A DNA stretch of 64,000 bases from positions 327,501-391,500 of the forward strand of contig NC_036446.1 in the NCBI RefSeq assembly GCF_002775205.1, written 5' to 3'. Shown here piece by piece: positions 31,062 through 43,400 of this stretch. Every line of letters begins with the position of its first letter. Within the stretch, counting starts at the first letter, position 1. Under the pieces are notes generated by a model. The model worked only from the letters and a program-made list of their open reading frames with translations, ran no database searches and was not told the DNA's origin. The translations under genes were made by a program, and so were the position numbers. This stretch comes from Xiphophorus maculatus. Taxonomy: Eukaryota > Chordata > Actinopteri > Cyprinodontiformes > Poeciliidae.

Positions 31062-34000
31062 TCACTTCTTCTTGAGGAACTTCCTGCGGGCGGCGTTGGG
31101 GTTGGCCCGCCTGCGGCCAGCGCCGCTCTCCCCGTCACGGATCTGCAGGTTGGCGGCGCGGCTGTAGATGTCGTTCTGGCAGAATGGCGACGCTCCGGCC
31201 AAGTAGTCCGGGTCGAACACGTCCGTCTTCTGCCGGGCCTTCCTGGAGAGCCGCTGCTGCGGGAAGCGCTGGTCCTCCACCAGGTGGGGGTCGGCGGCGT
31301 GCTTCCCGCCGCGAGGCAGCGGCAGCGAGTACTGTGGACAGGACGCACAATCAGGGTTAGAGCGCCTTCCTGTCTGAGGAAAGTTCTACCAGAACCAGCT
31401 GTGGAACCACACCTGGACCTCCTGAAGGAACAACACTCCCACAGGAAGTGTCCAATGTTCCCAACCAGCTGGTTCAGTCTTCCAGGACCACTGGTATGAA
31501 TCAGCTGGCAGAACTGTGGGGTACTGGTCCAGATGGCTCTGTTTTAGCCTCTGTGGTTCTGGTTCAACTAGTTTAACAGCTTCAACTGGACTCCTAATTT
31601 AACCTTTAATCCTTCAATCCAGCAGGAACGTTGCCTGGCAGCCTTAGGCCCCAAACCGGTTCTGAGAACAGCAGTTTGACCCACCTGGAGGTTCTACAGG
31701 GGTTAAAGGTCGAAGCGTCTCACCCTGGTTCCTCGGGGGTTCATGACCTTGGGGTTCTTGGAGAAGTGCATCTGGATGCTGCCGTCATTGCCAACGGTAA
31801 CCGCCAACTTCTTCAGGGTCTGGTTGCCGCAGTGAGGGCAGAACGCTTTGCTCATGTTGCTGGTCGTCCTGGAAACCAAACCGGAAAACGAACCGGGTCA
31901 GGCGGGCGGGCACACACGCGGCCCGCAGGCGGTTCTGCGACTGCTTACCTGAAGCAGGCGTGGCACCGCAGGATGTAGCTGCGGGCGCGGCGAATCACCA
32001 GGCCGCCGACGGACAGAACATGGAGGCCCATCTGGATCAGAACGTTCTGGAGACAGAGACGGGTCAGAGGCCGGACCGAGCAGAACCGACCGAGCAGAAC
32101 TGAAAGAGACTCACCTGCATGGCGAAGTCAGTGGTCAGGCACCCCACTCTGACATCAGCTGCCTCCGTCCAATCAGACGACTCCATCTTCACCTGCCTGA
32201 TGTTGCTGGGAGTGATCCAGCCATCATCATCGTCGTCTGATTGGTCCTCTGCCAGCCCTGGCTCCGCCCTCCTCTCCTCCACCTGGGTTGAGGCTCCGCC
32301 CACATCCTGTAAACCAACAGGTCAGTGGCTGCCTCTCGGAGGAATCGGGCCCAGCGGAACCGGGTCGCTGATGAAGACTCACCACGAGGGCCAGCAAGTC
32401 CTGGTCCACGCTGGGAACTGGGTCTCTCCAGAACCGGAAGCTGCTGAAGTCTTCGTCTGTCTCTGAGGATGCCGGGATGTCTGGCTGCTGATCTGGGTCG
32501 GTCGGATCCTGACGAAACAGAACCAGAACCGGTTAGCACCAGAGGTCCAGCGGATCTGTCTGCAGAACCGCCACCCACCAGCAGGTCCAGCAGGTCTCCC
32601 TGGAGGCTCGGCAATGGCTGCCTCCAGAACTGGAAGCTGTTGAACTGGTCCAGGTCTGTCTGAGTGGATGGTTCCGACCAAGTGTGTCCGGTATTCGTAG
32701 TGTCCACGGTCCTCTGAAGAGACAGAAACAAAACTCAGATTTCCAGAACCAGAACCAGAACCGGCCTTGGTCCGTACCCTTGAGGGAAGATGGAAGCCCG
32801 CAATGTGGACCGGAGCCTCTGGGTGGCGCTGTGTGCTCTGGATGGTCACCTGGAACAGAAGAACAGGTCAGAGATCTGGGCAGGTTTTGCTGATCCTAAG
32901 GGGAACTGGGCCAGTACCTTCAGGTCCGGTTCCGCCTTGAGGTTCTGTGACCCGACGTGCTCCAGCTGCAGCTGGTAGGTCAGAGCCAGAACCTTGATGT
33001 CGGTGGCGGACAGGCTGGGGTAGTCGCCAGTCTTCTTGGAGAACTCTGTCACTGAAACCGGGTCAGAACTTCACCAGAAGTTCCAGACCAGAACTCTGAA
33101 ACTTTACCAGAACTTCACTCGGGTTCTATTAGTGCCAGTTTGACCAGCCTGACAGGTTCTGCTTTAGATAACAGGGTTTCCACTGGTATTTAGAAAAAAG
33201 TTCCACGACCTTCCGTATAATTTTCCATGACCCACATACAACAGTTAGAGAAAGAAAAGTATATGACTGAAAGACCGAACCCCACCAAGCTGAACTATCC
33301 ACCTTACTCATAACTCCAATGCGCTTTGCGTGAATTAGGGAACTTCCGCCGCAAACCGGAACCGCCATTTGTTTACATGTTAGCAACTTGCTAACCGGCT
33401 TCTGTAAGAGGTTTCAGGCTATAAAATTTGTGGGAACACCAGCTAGCTTAAATGTGGCAATACTGTTAAACCGCTACCTGCAGTTAGCAGTAGAATATAG
33501 TAAAGAAACTAGCATAGTTAGCTACTTCACTGTGTTACCTAGGTAAGTCCAGAACAGGCTGGTGTCTATTTCGGCTGTGGAGAGAATATTTCGGCAAAAC
33601 AAGGAGGAGGCAGATAAAAGCTTGTTGAACTTTATTCCTCTTCTTGGCAAAAACGGACAACAACAACCACTCCACAGCTCAAGTCTCTAACAGCTAACAC
33701 ACGCCGCTCTTCTTCTCCGTGCTCCTACTCATTGCTCTCTACCGCCCCCCTAGGGAGAGGCTGGGCCTGTAACTACCGACTCAGTTGCTTCGCAGGCAGA
33801 TGCGGGTTTTTTCCGTTGCGTTTTGTCCACACAATGAAACGAGCACACATAAAGCACTTTGGGTTCTCTTTTCAAGTTCAGATTTTTTTTTTTTTTTGCC
33901 AAATTTCTTTTGTATCCTATCGCTTATCACAGAAACACTGCCTTTTTGTTTCGGGAGCTGTTTCAAGCAAGTGTTATTGTGTGCAGCCACACTTATTGTG

Positions 34001-34140
34001 TGTGGCTGCATTATTCTAGTTACAAAATAATCTTGGTTTGATTATAGACCCTTTTCACATGACGTCACACAACTTCCGTTTTGGCTCGAAGCTGTGTATC
34101 CTTAGTTCCGGTGTACATAGTAAGTAATGATAAAGTTGTC

Positions 34141-34225
<85 letters not shown>

Positions 34226-36590
34226 TATAAATCTGACAGCATATGTTGATCAGACAGATCACCGGAGCATGGAGTTTACACAGTCTCTAAAACATTTGCC
34301 TAAAATAAGATTTGAAGATATATCACGATTTGCAAACCAGTTCTCTCTGACAAAAAAATCTAAATTAGACAAAGGCTACAAATTCTTCACCGAACAATAC
34401 CTGTTTGACTATGAAGGTAGGTATTTTTGTTTTGCGTAACCGTTAGCTTAGCATTAGTGAATTTTGTTAGCTAGCTAACTACGTGACATAACTGTTCCTT
34501 AACCAAACCTTTTTACTGTTTTTGAACTATAACGTTTTAGGCTCTAATCTTGATCAGATTATTAAATTATAGACTGGAGTTGCCACTCATCCCATAAAAT
34601 AGGGATTTGTTTGTTATAAGCAGAGATGTCCGGTGCCGCCGCTGCTTTGTAATGCCTTTAATCGGACCACTTTTTCGGTAACGAATAATCTAACGAGTTC
34701 GTATTTCAAATCCAGTAATCAGATTAAAGTTATTTATCCAAATCATTGCACATTAATATTTTCTTGTGTATTTATTTTTATTCCTTCTTTGCGTCTTTGG
34801 GAGAGACTCTGTGACAGTTAGCAGTGACAGAAACATGAACAGTGCATGGAGATGCGCATTTTGTTGCTGGAAAAACAGAAATATCGTCAAGCCCAACTGT
34901 TATTTGTGGCTTTTGTCTTGTTTTTATTTTCCATTAATACAGAAAACGAACCTCTAAACGTTACATCACTGACAGGCGGCGGTGTATATGTTTCCTAACT
35001 GTGGCTAAAGCTGCTGCTAGCTGGTTTACTCATGATCGGAAGCTGGTTCCTTTGAATACAGTTGGAGAATGGTAAATTGACAATGACTGATAACGGTTAT
35101 CTAACACGTAAACACCGTTTTATAAAACACAGAAAGTGAACCTCTAAACGTTACAGCGCTGACAGAGAGTATATTTTTCCTAAATGTGGCTAAAGCTGCT
35201 GCTAGGTGGTTTACTCTCCGATCGGAGGCTGTTTATTTTATACACAGATAGAGAATGGTGAATTTACAATGATTAGTAACAGCTATCTAACACTTAAATG
35301 CTGTTATTATTAAACTTACCTTTTATTATATCCTTAAGATTATGAGAATGCGGGAAGTTTTCAGCTTGGTTCCCAAGGCAAAATCACACCGGAAGTAAAG
35401 ATACCCAGTTTTGAGTTATGGCGGCCATTGTCTGACGTCACTGTGAAAAGGGTCTATTACAGAACAGCCGCGATTAGTGGCTACCGAGCTCCGCAAGGGC
35501 ATCTTAAGGCGCTTTTCCCTGGCAAGTCGCTTTGTATTACAGGTTAATGTGTGATTCGGTTCAGTTCTAGTCCAGTGGGCAGATTCTCCATATTGAGGTC
35601 TGAAGCGCAGCAGCTGCGGTCATTTCTCCGAAAGAGAGAGGAGCTGCTAGTATCGCTGCTAATTAAAGTGTAATTCCGACCCAAAACATTACGCTGTTCC
35701 TGATTACTGATCGTCTAAACTGAGCAGCTCTCTGCTAGCAGACCGCATGTAAGTCTACTATTTCTACTTAACATTATTCAAAAACTGAAAAGACAGATGT
35801 AACGTCTATCATGAATATAGATTAGCAAAAACCCTACAAATTACTGTGAAATACTGCTACTTCCGGTGGTCACCGGAAGTAAGACCCATAATCGTTTCCA
35901 CAGTAAGTCTCCCAGGAATAAGGTGGATAGCGAGTATGTAAAAGTGTAGTGCAGGAAACATAAATGACAAAAATTTGAAAATGAATCATTATTTCCAGGG
36001 TCCACCATGTACTTCTGGTACTTAGTCGGGGTTTAAGGTCCGGTTCGGACGTGTTTTATGTGCCGTAGCAGTTCGGGTGCGTACCGGTTCTGATGTGCTC
36101 CGGGTTCGGCTCTCTGAAGGTCAGCTGGTACGGCAGGACGGCCAGACTCCTCCGGGTGGTTCTATCCCGGATCTCGTCCAGAACCTCCCGCAGGGTGTAG
36201 ATGTTCTGGCCAAACTCCTGCAGCGGAAACCAGCACGTCATCAGGTCTTACGTCACAGTTAAAGCCACTCATGTTGCCGTGGTAACACGGCCTGATCTCA
36301 GAGCACCTGGTACCAGAACCCGTCCCAGCTCTGTTCTGGTACGGGAACAGAGCTGGGACCCGTTAGATCCTAACGCCGTAAAGCTGTTGGTCCGGAGCCA
36401 GAACCAGCTTCAGGCTCAGCGGGTCGAGGCCAGATTCGGTCCGCTCAGCAGCGTCTGCTCCGCGGCCGGAGCTCCACCACCAGCGGCCCACTGACTACCT
36501 GTCCTCCCCTGACGGACTCACCTGCAGCTGGGCTTGCTTTAAAAACGCTCCAGCGTCCGCGACAACATGCTCCACCAGGGTCGGCGCCAT
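31062..36590 (-). CDS. nob1: RNA-binding protein NOB1 (20S pre-rRNA endonuclease)
   Basis: PIN-domain nuclease that cuts the 3' end of 18S rRNA in pre-40S particles. Ten exons, minus strand: 36590-36522, 36217-36085, 33051-32918, 32849-32778, 32713-32579, 32508-32383, 32306-32115, 32046-31949, 31868-31724, 31331-31062; 1374 bp, 457 aa (human 412). The PIN domain starts VEHVVADAGAF with the catalytic Asp, followed by EVLDEIRDRTTRR and VTEFSKKTGDYPSLSATD. A zinc ribbon follows (CHACF...CPHCG), then the conserved basic tail (ANPNAARRKFLKKK). Exons 5 and 6 encode two copies of an FxSFxFWRxPxPS module where human has one, which explains part of the extra length. Intron 2 (33052-36084) holds a PIF-like transposon. 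Confidence 0.95.
33060..34044. other. nob1 intron 2, right of exon 3
   Basis: Non-coding. CAGGGTTTCCACTGGTATTT near 33172 and CCACGACCTTCCGTATAATT resemble a dispersed fish DNA repeat end. A reverse AATAAA (TTTATT near 33630) and neighbouring Pro-codon-like sequence are unclassified. No gene recognised. Confidence 0.3.
34045..35456. mobile_element. PIF/Harbinger-like DNA transposon, 1412 bp
   Basis: Perfect 15-bp inverted ends TAGACCCTTTTCACA, extending imperfectly through TGACGTCA, flanked by the 3-bp direct repeat TTA (34042-34044 and 35457-35459), the target type of PIF/Harbinger elements. Near 34270 a short open stretch (MEFTQSLKHLPKIRFEDISR, then FFTEQYLFDYEG followed by a GT) looks like the first exon of an element gene, perhaps of the ISL2EU branch, but no further coding part remains. 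Contains (AT)n(AG)n at 34149-34222, an internal tandem duplication (about 34935-35110 and 35120-35290) and a second repeat at 34650-34950. Confidence 0.75.
34149..34222. repeat. (AT)n(AG)n compound microsatellite
   Basis: About 20 AT units followed by about 17 AG units inside the PIF-like element. Confidence 0.97.
35460..36084. other. nob1 intron 2, left of exon 2
   Basis: Non-coding and unclassified. A short palindrome ACTTCCGGTGGTCACCGGAAGT lies near 35860; it resembles part of a transposon end, since ACTTCCG/CGGAAGT also occur near the ends of the PIF-like element next door. No gene. Confidence 0.3.
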
Positions 36591-37123
36591 CTTGGTTTGG
36601 GGAGCAGCAGATGCAGTGGCCAATCAGAGGCGAGGAAACAGCGATCTGATGCCTGAGTGCTTTAAATACATCACGAGTGTCGGAATTTTAACTACTTTGT
36701 TACTTTTTACCTCGTCGAGCTGATCTAAAAGGTGTTCAGGTGGAAAATATAGAAAATGTATGTTCCTTTAAAGTAGATGTGTTCACTGTTCGGTCCTGAA
36801 CGAACTATTCTGTCAAAATTTCATTTATTTTTAAAACTATAAATCCGTAAATAATAATAAAAAAACAATTATGTAATTAAATGATTAACACTTGAAGTTA
36901 AAACCACAAGTAGTTAATACCAGGATGTTCCAGTAATCCTTTCATAATTCCTTTGCAGTGGTGAAGGGTTAACAACGGGCTAGATGGTTTCAATAATCTA
37001 CAGAACTTGCTGTGACCCAGTTATTTGATGTTATGAAGCGGAGGAACCCGTCGCCATTGAACATATCACCGCAGCTCTTGAAGGTCACGTGACGTTGTGT
37101 TGACAGTGAGACGGGGAGGAAAG
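36591..37123. promoter_or_regulatory. Divergent nob1/wdr59 promoter
   Basis: The 533 bp between the two start codons must serve both genes. It is GC-rich and CpG-bearing at both ends and AT-rich in the middle (36800-36900). CCAATCAGAG near 36619 is a CCAAT box close to nob1. A perfect GTCACGTGAC palindrome lies at 37084-37093, 31 bp before the wdr59 ATG. No TATA box. Confidence 0.6.
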
Positions 37124-37409
37124 ATGGCGGCGCGGTGGAGCAGCGAGACTGTGGTGGTGGAGTTTCGGGACGCTCAGGTGTGTGATTGTTTGAGCTGACC
37201 CAGATATTTCTGACCGGAAACTCGGGTGAGATCGGAGCTGCTGAGAACAGTTCACCTGCAGAACCGAACGCAAACCCGGATTAGTCGGGTTCGGTAACAG
37301 ACCGAACCGAGCCGCAGTATCTGCGGTAGTTGATCTGAATGGTTCCGATCACGTGATTTCCTAGGGAGGAGATCATTGGCAACTTTCATTCAAGGTTGAG
37401 TCACGTGAC
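37084..37409. promoter_or_regulatory. Cluster of three TCACGTGA (CLEAR-type) sites at wdr59
   Basis: GTCACGTGAC at 37084-37093 (upstream of the start), TCACGTGA at 37349-37356 and GTCACGTGAC at 37400-37409 (both in intron 1). This palindrome is the CLEAR/M-box core bound by TFEB, TFE3, MITF and USF factors. Function is inferred from sequence only. Confidence 0.55.
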
Positions 37410-40400
37410 AACAGATGACCGTCTTCCCTGCGTCGTCACAGCAACCACAGCCAGTCTCCAGGATGTGGTTGCTATGGTAACCATGGTGTCCAGGCTCATT
37501 AGTTTGAATAAACCCAGATTTTGCCATAGCTGCAAGCTGGGCAGCCATGTTGGATTGCAGGTCAGGGCTGATGGGAAGCTGACCTCTGACCTGTGGTCTG
37601 TGCTGTGTTCCAGGCCACCGCCATGTCCGTGGACTGCCTGGGCTCCCACGCCGTGCTGTCAGGGTAAGCTCCGGTTGCCGGTCCATTCCTGTAGATCAGG
37701 TTCTGACTCCTTCCTTAAATTATTTGTTGGGAGATTAAACTGTCAAACAAAAAATCTGTGAAATTAATTTACAATAATCGATTTGTACCCTGGCTATGCA
37801 GTAAATCAAAGCTCTGGTCCAGTCAAGGACTGGTTCTGGTTCTGGAGGTGTTCATGGCAGGACGGGAGTGTGGGTTCTGGTCCGGCCCAGATGGCTCCTA
37901 CAGCTCTAACATCGGAACCAATCAGACTGGTTCTGAATCAGTTCTAAACCAGCCTGTTGGATCCTGTCTCTCAGACAGAACCAGCAGAACCAGTGACATG
38001 ATCTTTGTCTCTGTTAAAAGATTATGTTCAATGTCTGACAACATCACCAGCTGCTGTCCCCGTCTGTCTCTCTGTCCCCGTCTGTCTCTCTGTCCCCGTC
38101 CAGCCGGCACTCCCTCTACCTGGTGAACCTGGACGCTCCGTCAGAGCCGTCCCGTAAGATGGGTCGCCACAGTAAGTGGGACGTGGGGACGGTCCAGTGG
38201 AACCCGCATCGGTCCCAGGCTCACATCTTCGCCGCCTCGGTGAGTTCTGCTGTGGTCCGGTCCGGACATGCTTCTATTTTAGGCTCTGAGCCATTATTTA
38301 ATGACTGATTGATGAACGAATCGCCGGCCGTTTATGGTTCCGTCCATTTCATGAAATTCAGGCATGATGCTGCCAACACCATGTTAGACTGGGGCACAGC
38401 CGGGGACGGTGTGGGGACAGATCCTGATTGTCCCTCCTATGTTTCCAGAGCAACCAGCGAGTGGACCTGTACTCCTGGAGGGACGGCTGTGGAGAGACTC
38501 ACACGTCCCTGCAGGGACACACCCGGGTCATCAGGTGACAGACACAAAGCAAGCACACCTGTTCACAGGTGGGGACAGGTGTGACTCACTGTGATTATCC
38601 CTGCAGCGACCTGGACTGGTCCTGGTTCGACTCGGAGCTGCTGGTGTCCAGCTCAGTGGACACCTACATCTACATCTGGGACACCAGGTAGGAGGAAAAC
38701 CCAGGACCGGACCAGAACCGGTCTCAGAAGACACTGGATCTGCTGTCCTCATGTCTCGCTGTCTGTCTCCACAGGGACACTCGGAAACCCACGGTGGCGC
38801 TGTCTGCTGTCGGTGAGTCCTCAGCCTAAAACGTTCCCAAGTTCCCTGAATGCACCGCTCACTGTCGTCCCTGTCTCCTGTCCCGCCGTCCCACTGTCCC
38901 TCCAGCTGGAGCTGCTCAGGTGAAGTGGAACCGGAAGAACCCACATCTGCTGGCGTCCAGCCATGACGGAGACGTACGCATCTGGGACAAGAGGGTGAGA
39001 TGTCCTGCGGGTTCTGGGACTGGTCTGGCAGCTGGACGACCTCTGACCTGTCCTCCTGTCTGAAAAGAAACCCAACACAGCGGTGGAGTACCTGGCTGCT
39101 CACCTGTCCAAGATCCATGGCCTGGACTGGCACCGAGACAACGAGTTCGTCTTCGCCACGTCCAGCCAGGACAACTCCGTCAGGGTGAGGACACACCGTC
39201 CTAAACGTCTCGTCAGGACGCCGTCTTGACGAGACGTCCTTTCTCTTCTGTCCTCAGTTCTGGGACTACCGACAGCCCAGGAAGTACCTGAGCGTCCTGT
39301 CCTGCCAGGTGCCGGTGTGGAAGGCCCGCTACACGGTGAGACACACTCGTCTCTGTCCCGGTCTGTGCCCCCGTCCCTCTGTCTCACCCTGTCCCCGTCT
39401 GTCTGTCCCCAGCCGTTCTCCAGCGGTCTCGTCACCGTCATGGTCCCTCAGCTGCGGCGGGAGAACAGTCTCCTGCTGTGGAGCGTTCTGGACCTCAACA
39501 GTCCCGTCCACGCCTTCGTTGGACACGATGATGTCGTCCTGGAGTTCCAGTGGCGTCCCCAGAAGGAAGGTGAGCGTCCCCCCCGTCCGCTGCCCCCTCA
39601 GACGGCCAGGTGCGGACAGTCAGAGTGTCTCCTGTCCCCCAGGGTCCAGGGACTTCCAGCTGGTGACCTGGTCCCGGGACCAGACGCTGCGGATCTGGAG
39701 GGTGGAGCCTCAGCTGCAGAAGGTCAGTCGGCGGCCAATCAGAGCCAGGCGAGGCGCCGCTGCGCTCTGATTGGCCGCTCCCTGTCTCCCGCTGCAGCTG
39801 TGTGTCAGCGACCTGGTGGACGAGCTGATGGAGGACGTGTCCATCGCCGTGGAGACGGAGAGGTCCCTGGGCGCCCAGCAAGGTGGGGCTCCGGCTCCGG
39901 ATGGCCCGCCGGGTACGAACAGAACCCGACTCTTTCAGAACCTTCAGCTGACGTGACCTTTGACCTTTCCCCTGGGACAGTCCAGACCCAGAGCAGAACC
40001 CAGAGATCTGGGTCTGGTTCTGGTCCAGTTGCTGGTCCTGACAACAAACCATCAACTGGACCAGAACCAGAAAAGGTTGCTCAAAGTGTTTGAGAACCAC
40101 AGCAGCTGAAAATGTTAAATGTTCTGGTTCCAGCAGAACCGGGTCGTTCTGACCATCAGGAGGGAACCATCCTGAGGTCCAGATAAATGCTCCTCCGTTA
40201 TGCAATCGACCCGGTCGACCCGGCTGGCATCAGATCCAGGCCGACCCGGGTCTCTGCTGTGGCCGAGCTGAATGTTTCCCTCTCAGTGCGGATTGTCACC
40301 CAAAGGTCAAAGGTCAGAGGCAGAACATCAAGGTTTTGTCCAGCCTGACCTCTGACCTCTCCTCCCAGGTCAGGCGGCGAGCCGTCCGGACCCGGCCGCC

Positions 40401-43400
40401 GGTTCTGGTCTGGCCCAGACTCTGCAGCAGGAGTTCTCCCTGGTCAACCTGCAGATCCGGAACGTCAACGTAGAGGTGAGGCTCCGTCCGCCGGCCCGGT
40501 TCCGTCGGCCCGGTTCCGCCGGCTGTCTGACCCGGTTGTGCGTCCGTCCCCAGATGGACGCCCGGAACCGGAGCTGCGTGGTGTCGGCCCACTTCGGCGG
40601 CCAGCGGGTCCATCTGGTGGTCAACTTTCCGGTCCGGTACCCCAACAACGCCGCGCCCACCTTCCAATTCGTCGCCCCAACGACCATCCCCTCCGCCATG
40701 AAGACAAAGATCCAGAAGGTCAGTGACGGCACCAGAACCAGAACCGGCTGGACCAGCTGCATCAGGATCAGCTGGACCAGGATCAGAACCTTTCTATCAG
40801 AACAAACAGAAGCAGTCGACCTGAATCCTGAGCCCTGAGGGTCCGTCCGGTCCGGTCCGGTCCACTTACAGGACCCACCGCAGAACCTCACTGATGCCTC
40901 CAGCTGATGTTGGGGGGCCCAGAACCAGACTGGACCCGGTCGGGGCCCGGTGTGGACCAGAACCTGAGTCCAGCTGTCTGTGTCCAGGTCCTGATGGACA
41001 CGTCTCTGCAGAAGGTGAAGCGGAACCAGAACTGCCTGGAGCCGTGCGTCCGGCAGCTCGTCTCCTGCCTGGAGTCAGACATGGTGAGAGCGTCAGAGCT
41101 GGGTCAGAACCGGGTCAGAACGCCATCCTCAGCATTGTGTCTCTGTCCATTAGACCCAAGAGGACGGTCCTGCGTCCGGCCCATTTGTCCTGTCCAATCC
41201 CGTGGCTCCGCCCCTGCAGGCGTTCCCCCGGGTCACCAACACCTACGGCTCCTATCAGGTCACTTCCTGCTGGCCGCCACCGCCGCCGCCCGCTCTTCAT
41301 CGCCATAACAATCGCTTTCCTTTCAGGACGCCAATATCCCGTTCCCCCGGACCTCCGGAGCCCGGTTCTGCGGTACCGGCTGCCTGGTCTACTTCACCCG
41401 ACCGATCACCATGCACCGCTCGGCCCCGCCCACAGAGCCCACGCCCAGGTGAGGACCGGGTGGAACCAGCGGTCCTGATCGGGCCAGTCCCGCTAGCAGA
41501 GATCAGCTGGGAAACAGAACCACAAGGTCCAGATGATGAGCGCCCCTCCTGTCTCCCCAGGTCCCTGTCGGCGCTGTCCGCCTACCACAGCGGGGTTCTG
41601 ACCCCGATGAAGATGCGCTCCGAGTCCCAGAACACGCTGCGGCTCTACAGCGGCAGCCCGACCCGGTCCGACAAGGACACCGTCTCCATCTCCTCCTTCT
41701 ACTACAAGGAGCGGGTAAGACTCACACACACATCCAGAACCTCTGCCTACGAAGCATGCAGGATCCACAGACCAGTAACCGGGTCAGGGTGTCCCAACAG
41801 AACCTCTGAACTGGTCCATCAGAACCTGAGAGCTGTTCTGGTGGTTCTGTTGTTGTTGGGTCGTCTGCAGAACTTGTTGCGGACTGGTACCTTTGGTTCT
41901 CTTTGGTCTGGTTCTGGTTCTGATGGACCGTCTGAGTCGAGATGCGCCCGTCTGCTCAGAACTCTGGTTCTGACCCGTCAGCTGTACTGGATCTGCCGGG
42001 CAGGCCAGACTCCAGAACCGGAGGTTAACCCATGAGGGTAGAGCTGGTAACCGTGGTAACCACGCAGCGGAAGTGAAGAACCCTTTTCCTGATTGGCTTC
42101 TCTTTCTTCCCTTTGTGTTTGTTTTCCTCTGTTGTTTTCCTCTCGACCAATCACTGTGGGCCCCGCCTCCTCCCCGCTCTCCTCCAATCAGAAGCTTCCC
42201 ATGTCTGCCTCCCGTCGCTGGTCTGTCCAAACCCTCCATGATTGGCCGGTACAGCTCTTTGCCCCGCCCTCCAGCGCTCAGCTTGTTTTAACCTGCATGT
42301 CTCTGATTGGCTGCTTCTCCTCCACTAACCCACTGAGCCACACATCATCATCATCATCACCTTCATCCTGATCTGTGTGTTGGGCTCCGGCCTGGTTCCG
42401 ACTCGGCGGCGGGTCACCGGGTCCAGACAGTTCTGTTTGCTTTTGTTTGCAGCTCAAACATCCCAATAGTTTTGAGGTCCAATGTTCTCATCAGAAGGGA
42501 AAAAGTGTAGATGGTTCTGGATCAGAACCAAAACCCAACATCTGCTTTCTCAGAACTATAAAAAGCTGCTTCCTCCAGGTTCTGTCCGGGTTCAGATACT
42601 GGACCTGGACAGAATACTTTTGGGTTTACCTGGATTTATTCCCAGTGATGATGCGACTCGTTGAGAAGTTTCCACCAGCACCACCTGGACTGGCCTGGTT
42701 CTGGGTTTATGGTTCTGACTCATTTCAGGGAAGTGTAACGCTTCCCCTGCCGTTCCTGAAGGTAGCTCCGGTGTTCCTCCAGAACCGGTCCATCGCAGCG
42801 CAGAGTGGTACCGGTCAGCAGGCTCCGCCCACAGCTACATGCTGATGTATATTACTGTGAGACCCAGGATTCTGGTTCTGTTCCACAAGGAACCTACCAG
42901 ACCGGACCCTGGTTCTGTCATCCAGTCCGGACGGTCAGGAAGAGGCGAAGCTACTGCTTCCTGACTGGGAACCACTTCCTGTTGGACTGTTTCCAGTTGA
43001 AACAAGAAGAAACCATCAAACTGGACCAAAAGGCCATTTCCACTGGCAAGTCTCTCTCTAACTGGTGACTGTGCGGTCCGGTTCGGTCCGGTTCTACCCC
43101 AGGTAGTGAGCTGTGTTCCTCACTGGGCGGGCCGTGAGCAGAGACATTGAGCAAAGCAGAACCTCAGTTCTGATGGACTCAAATAAACCCAGATATTTAA
43201 TTTTTTCTTATAGAAATTCATTTCTGGGTTGGGGTTAAGCACAGCCCACATAAGGCCGTCGCATGTTCGATTCCCGGCCTGGTGACCTTTGCCTCTTCCC
43301 TCTCATTACCAGCTTTCCTGTCGTACCACTTTCCCTCTGAGCTGAGCAGAACCGACCAGGGGGTTCTGGACTGGGTGGTTCTTGGTCCGTTTCGAACACA

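Noticed and set aside
38060-38100. CRISPR-like direct repeats
   Set aside because: Adjacent short tandem copies without spacers, in a vertebrate intron. No array of repeats and unique spacers occurs anywhere in the window.
40894-42035. Several overlapping plus-strand frames of 130-280 codons
   Set aside because: They run across wdr59 exon/intron borders. Correct splicing of the exons gives the WDR59 sequence, and the intron parts have no similarity to known proteins.
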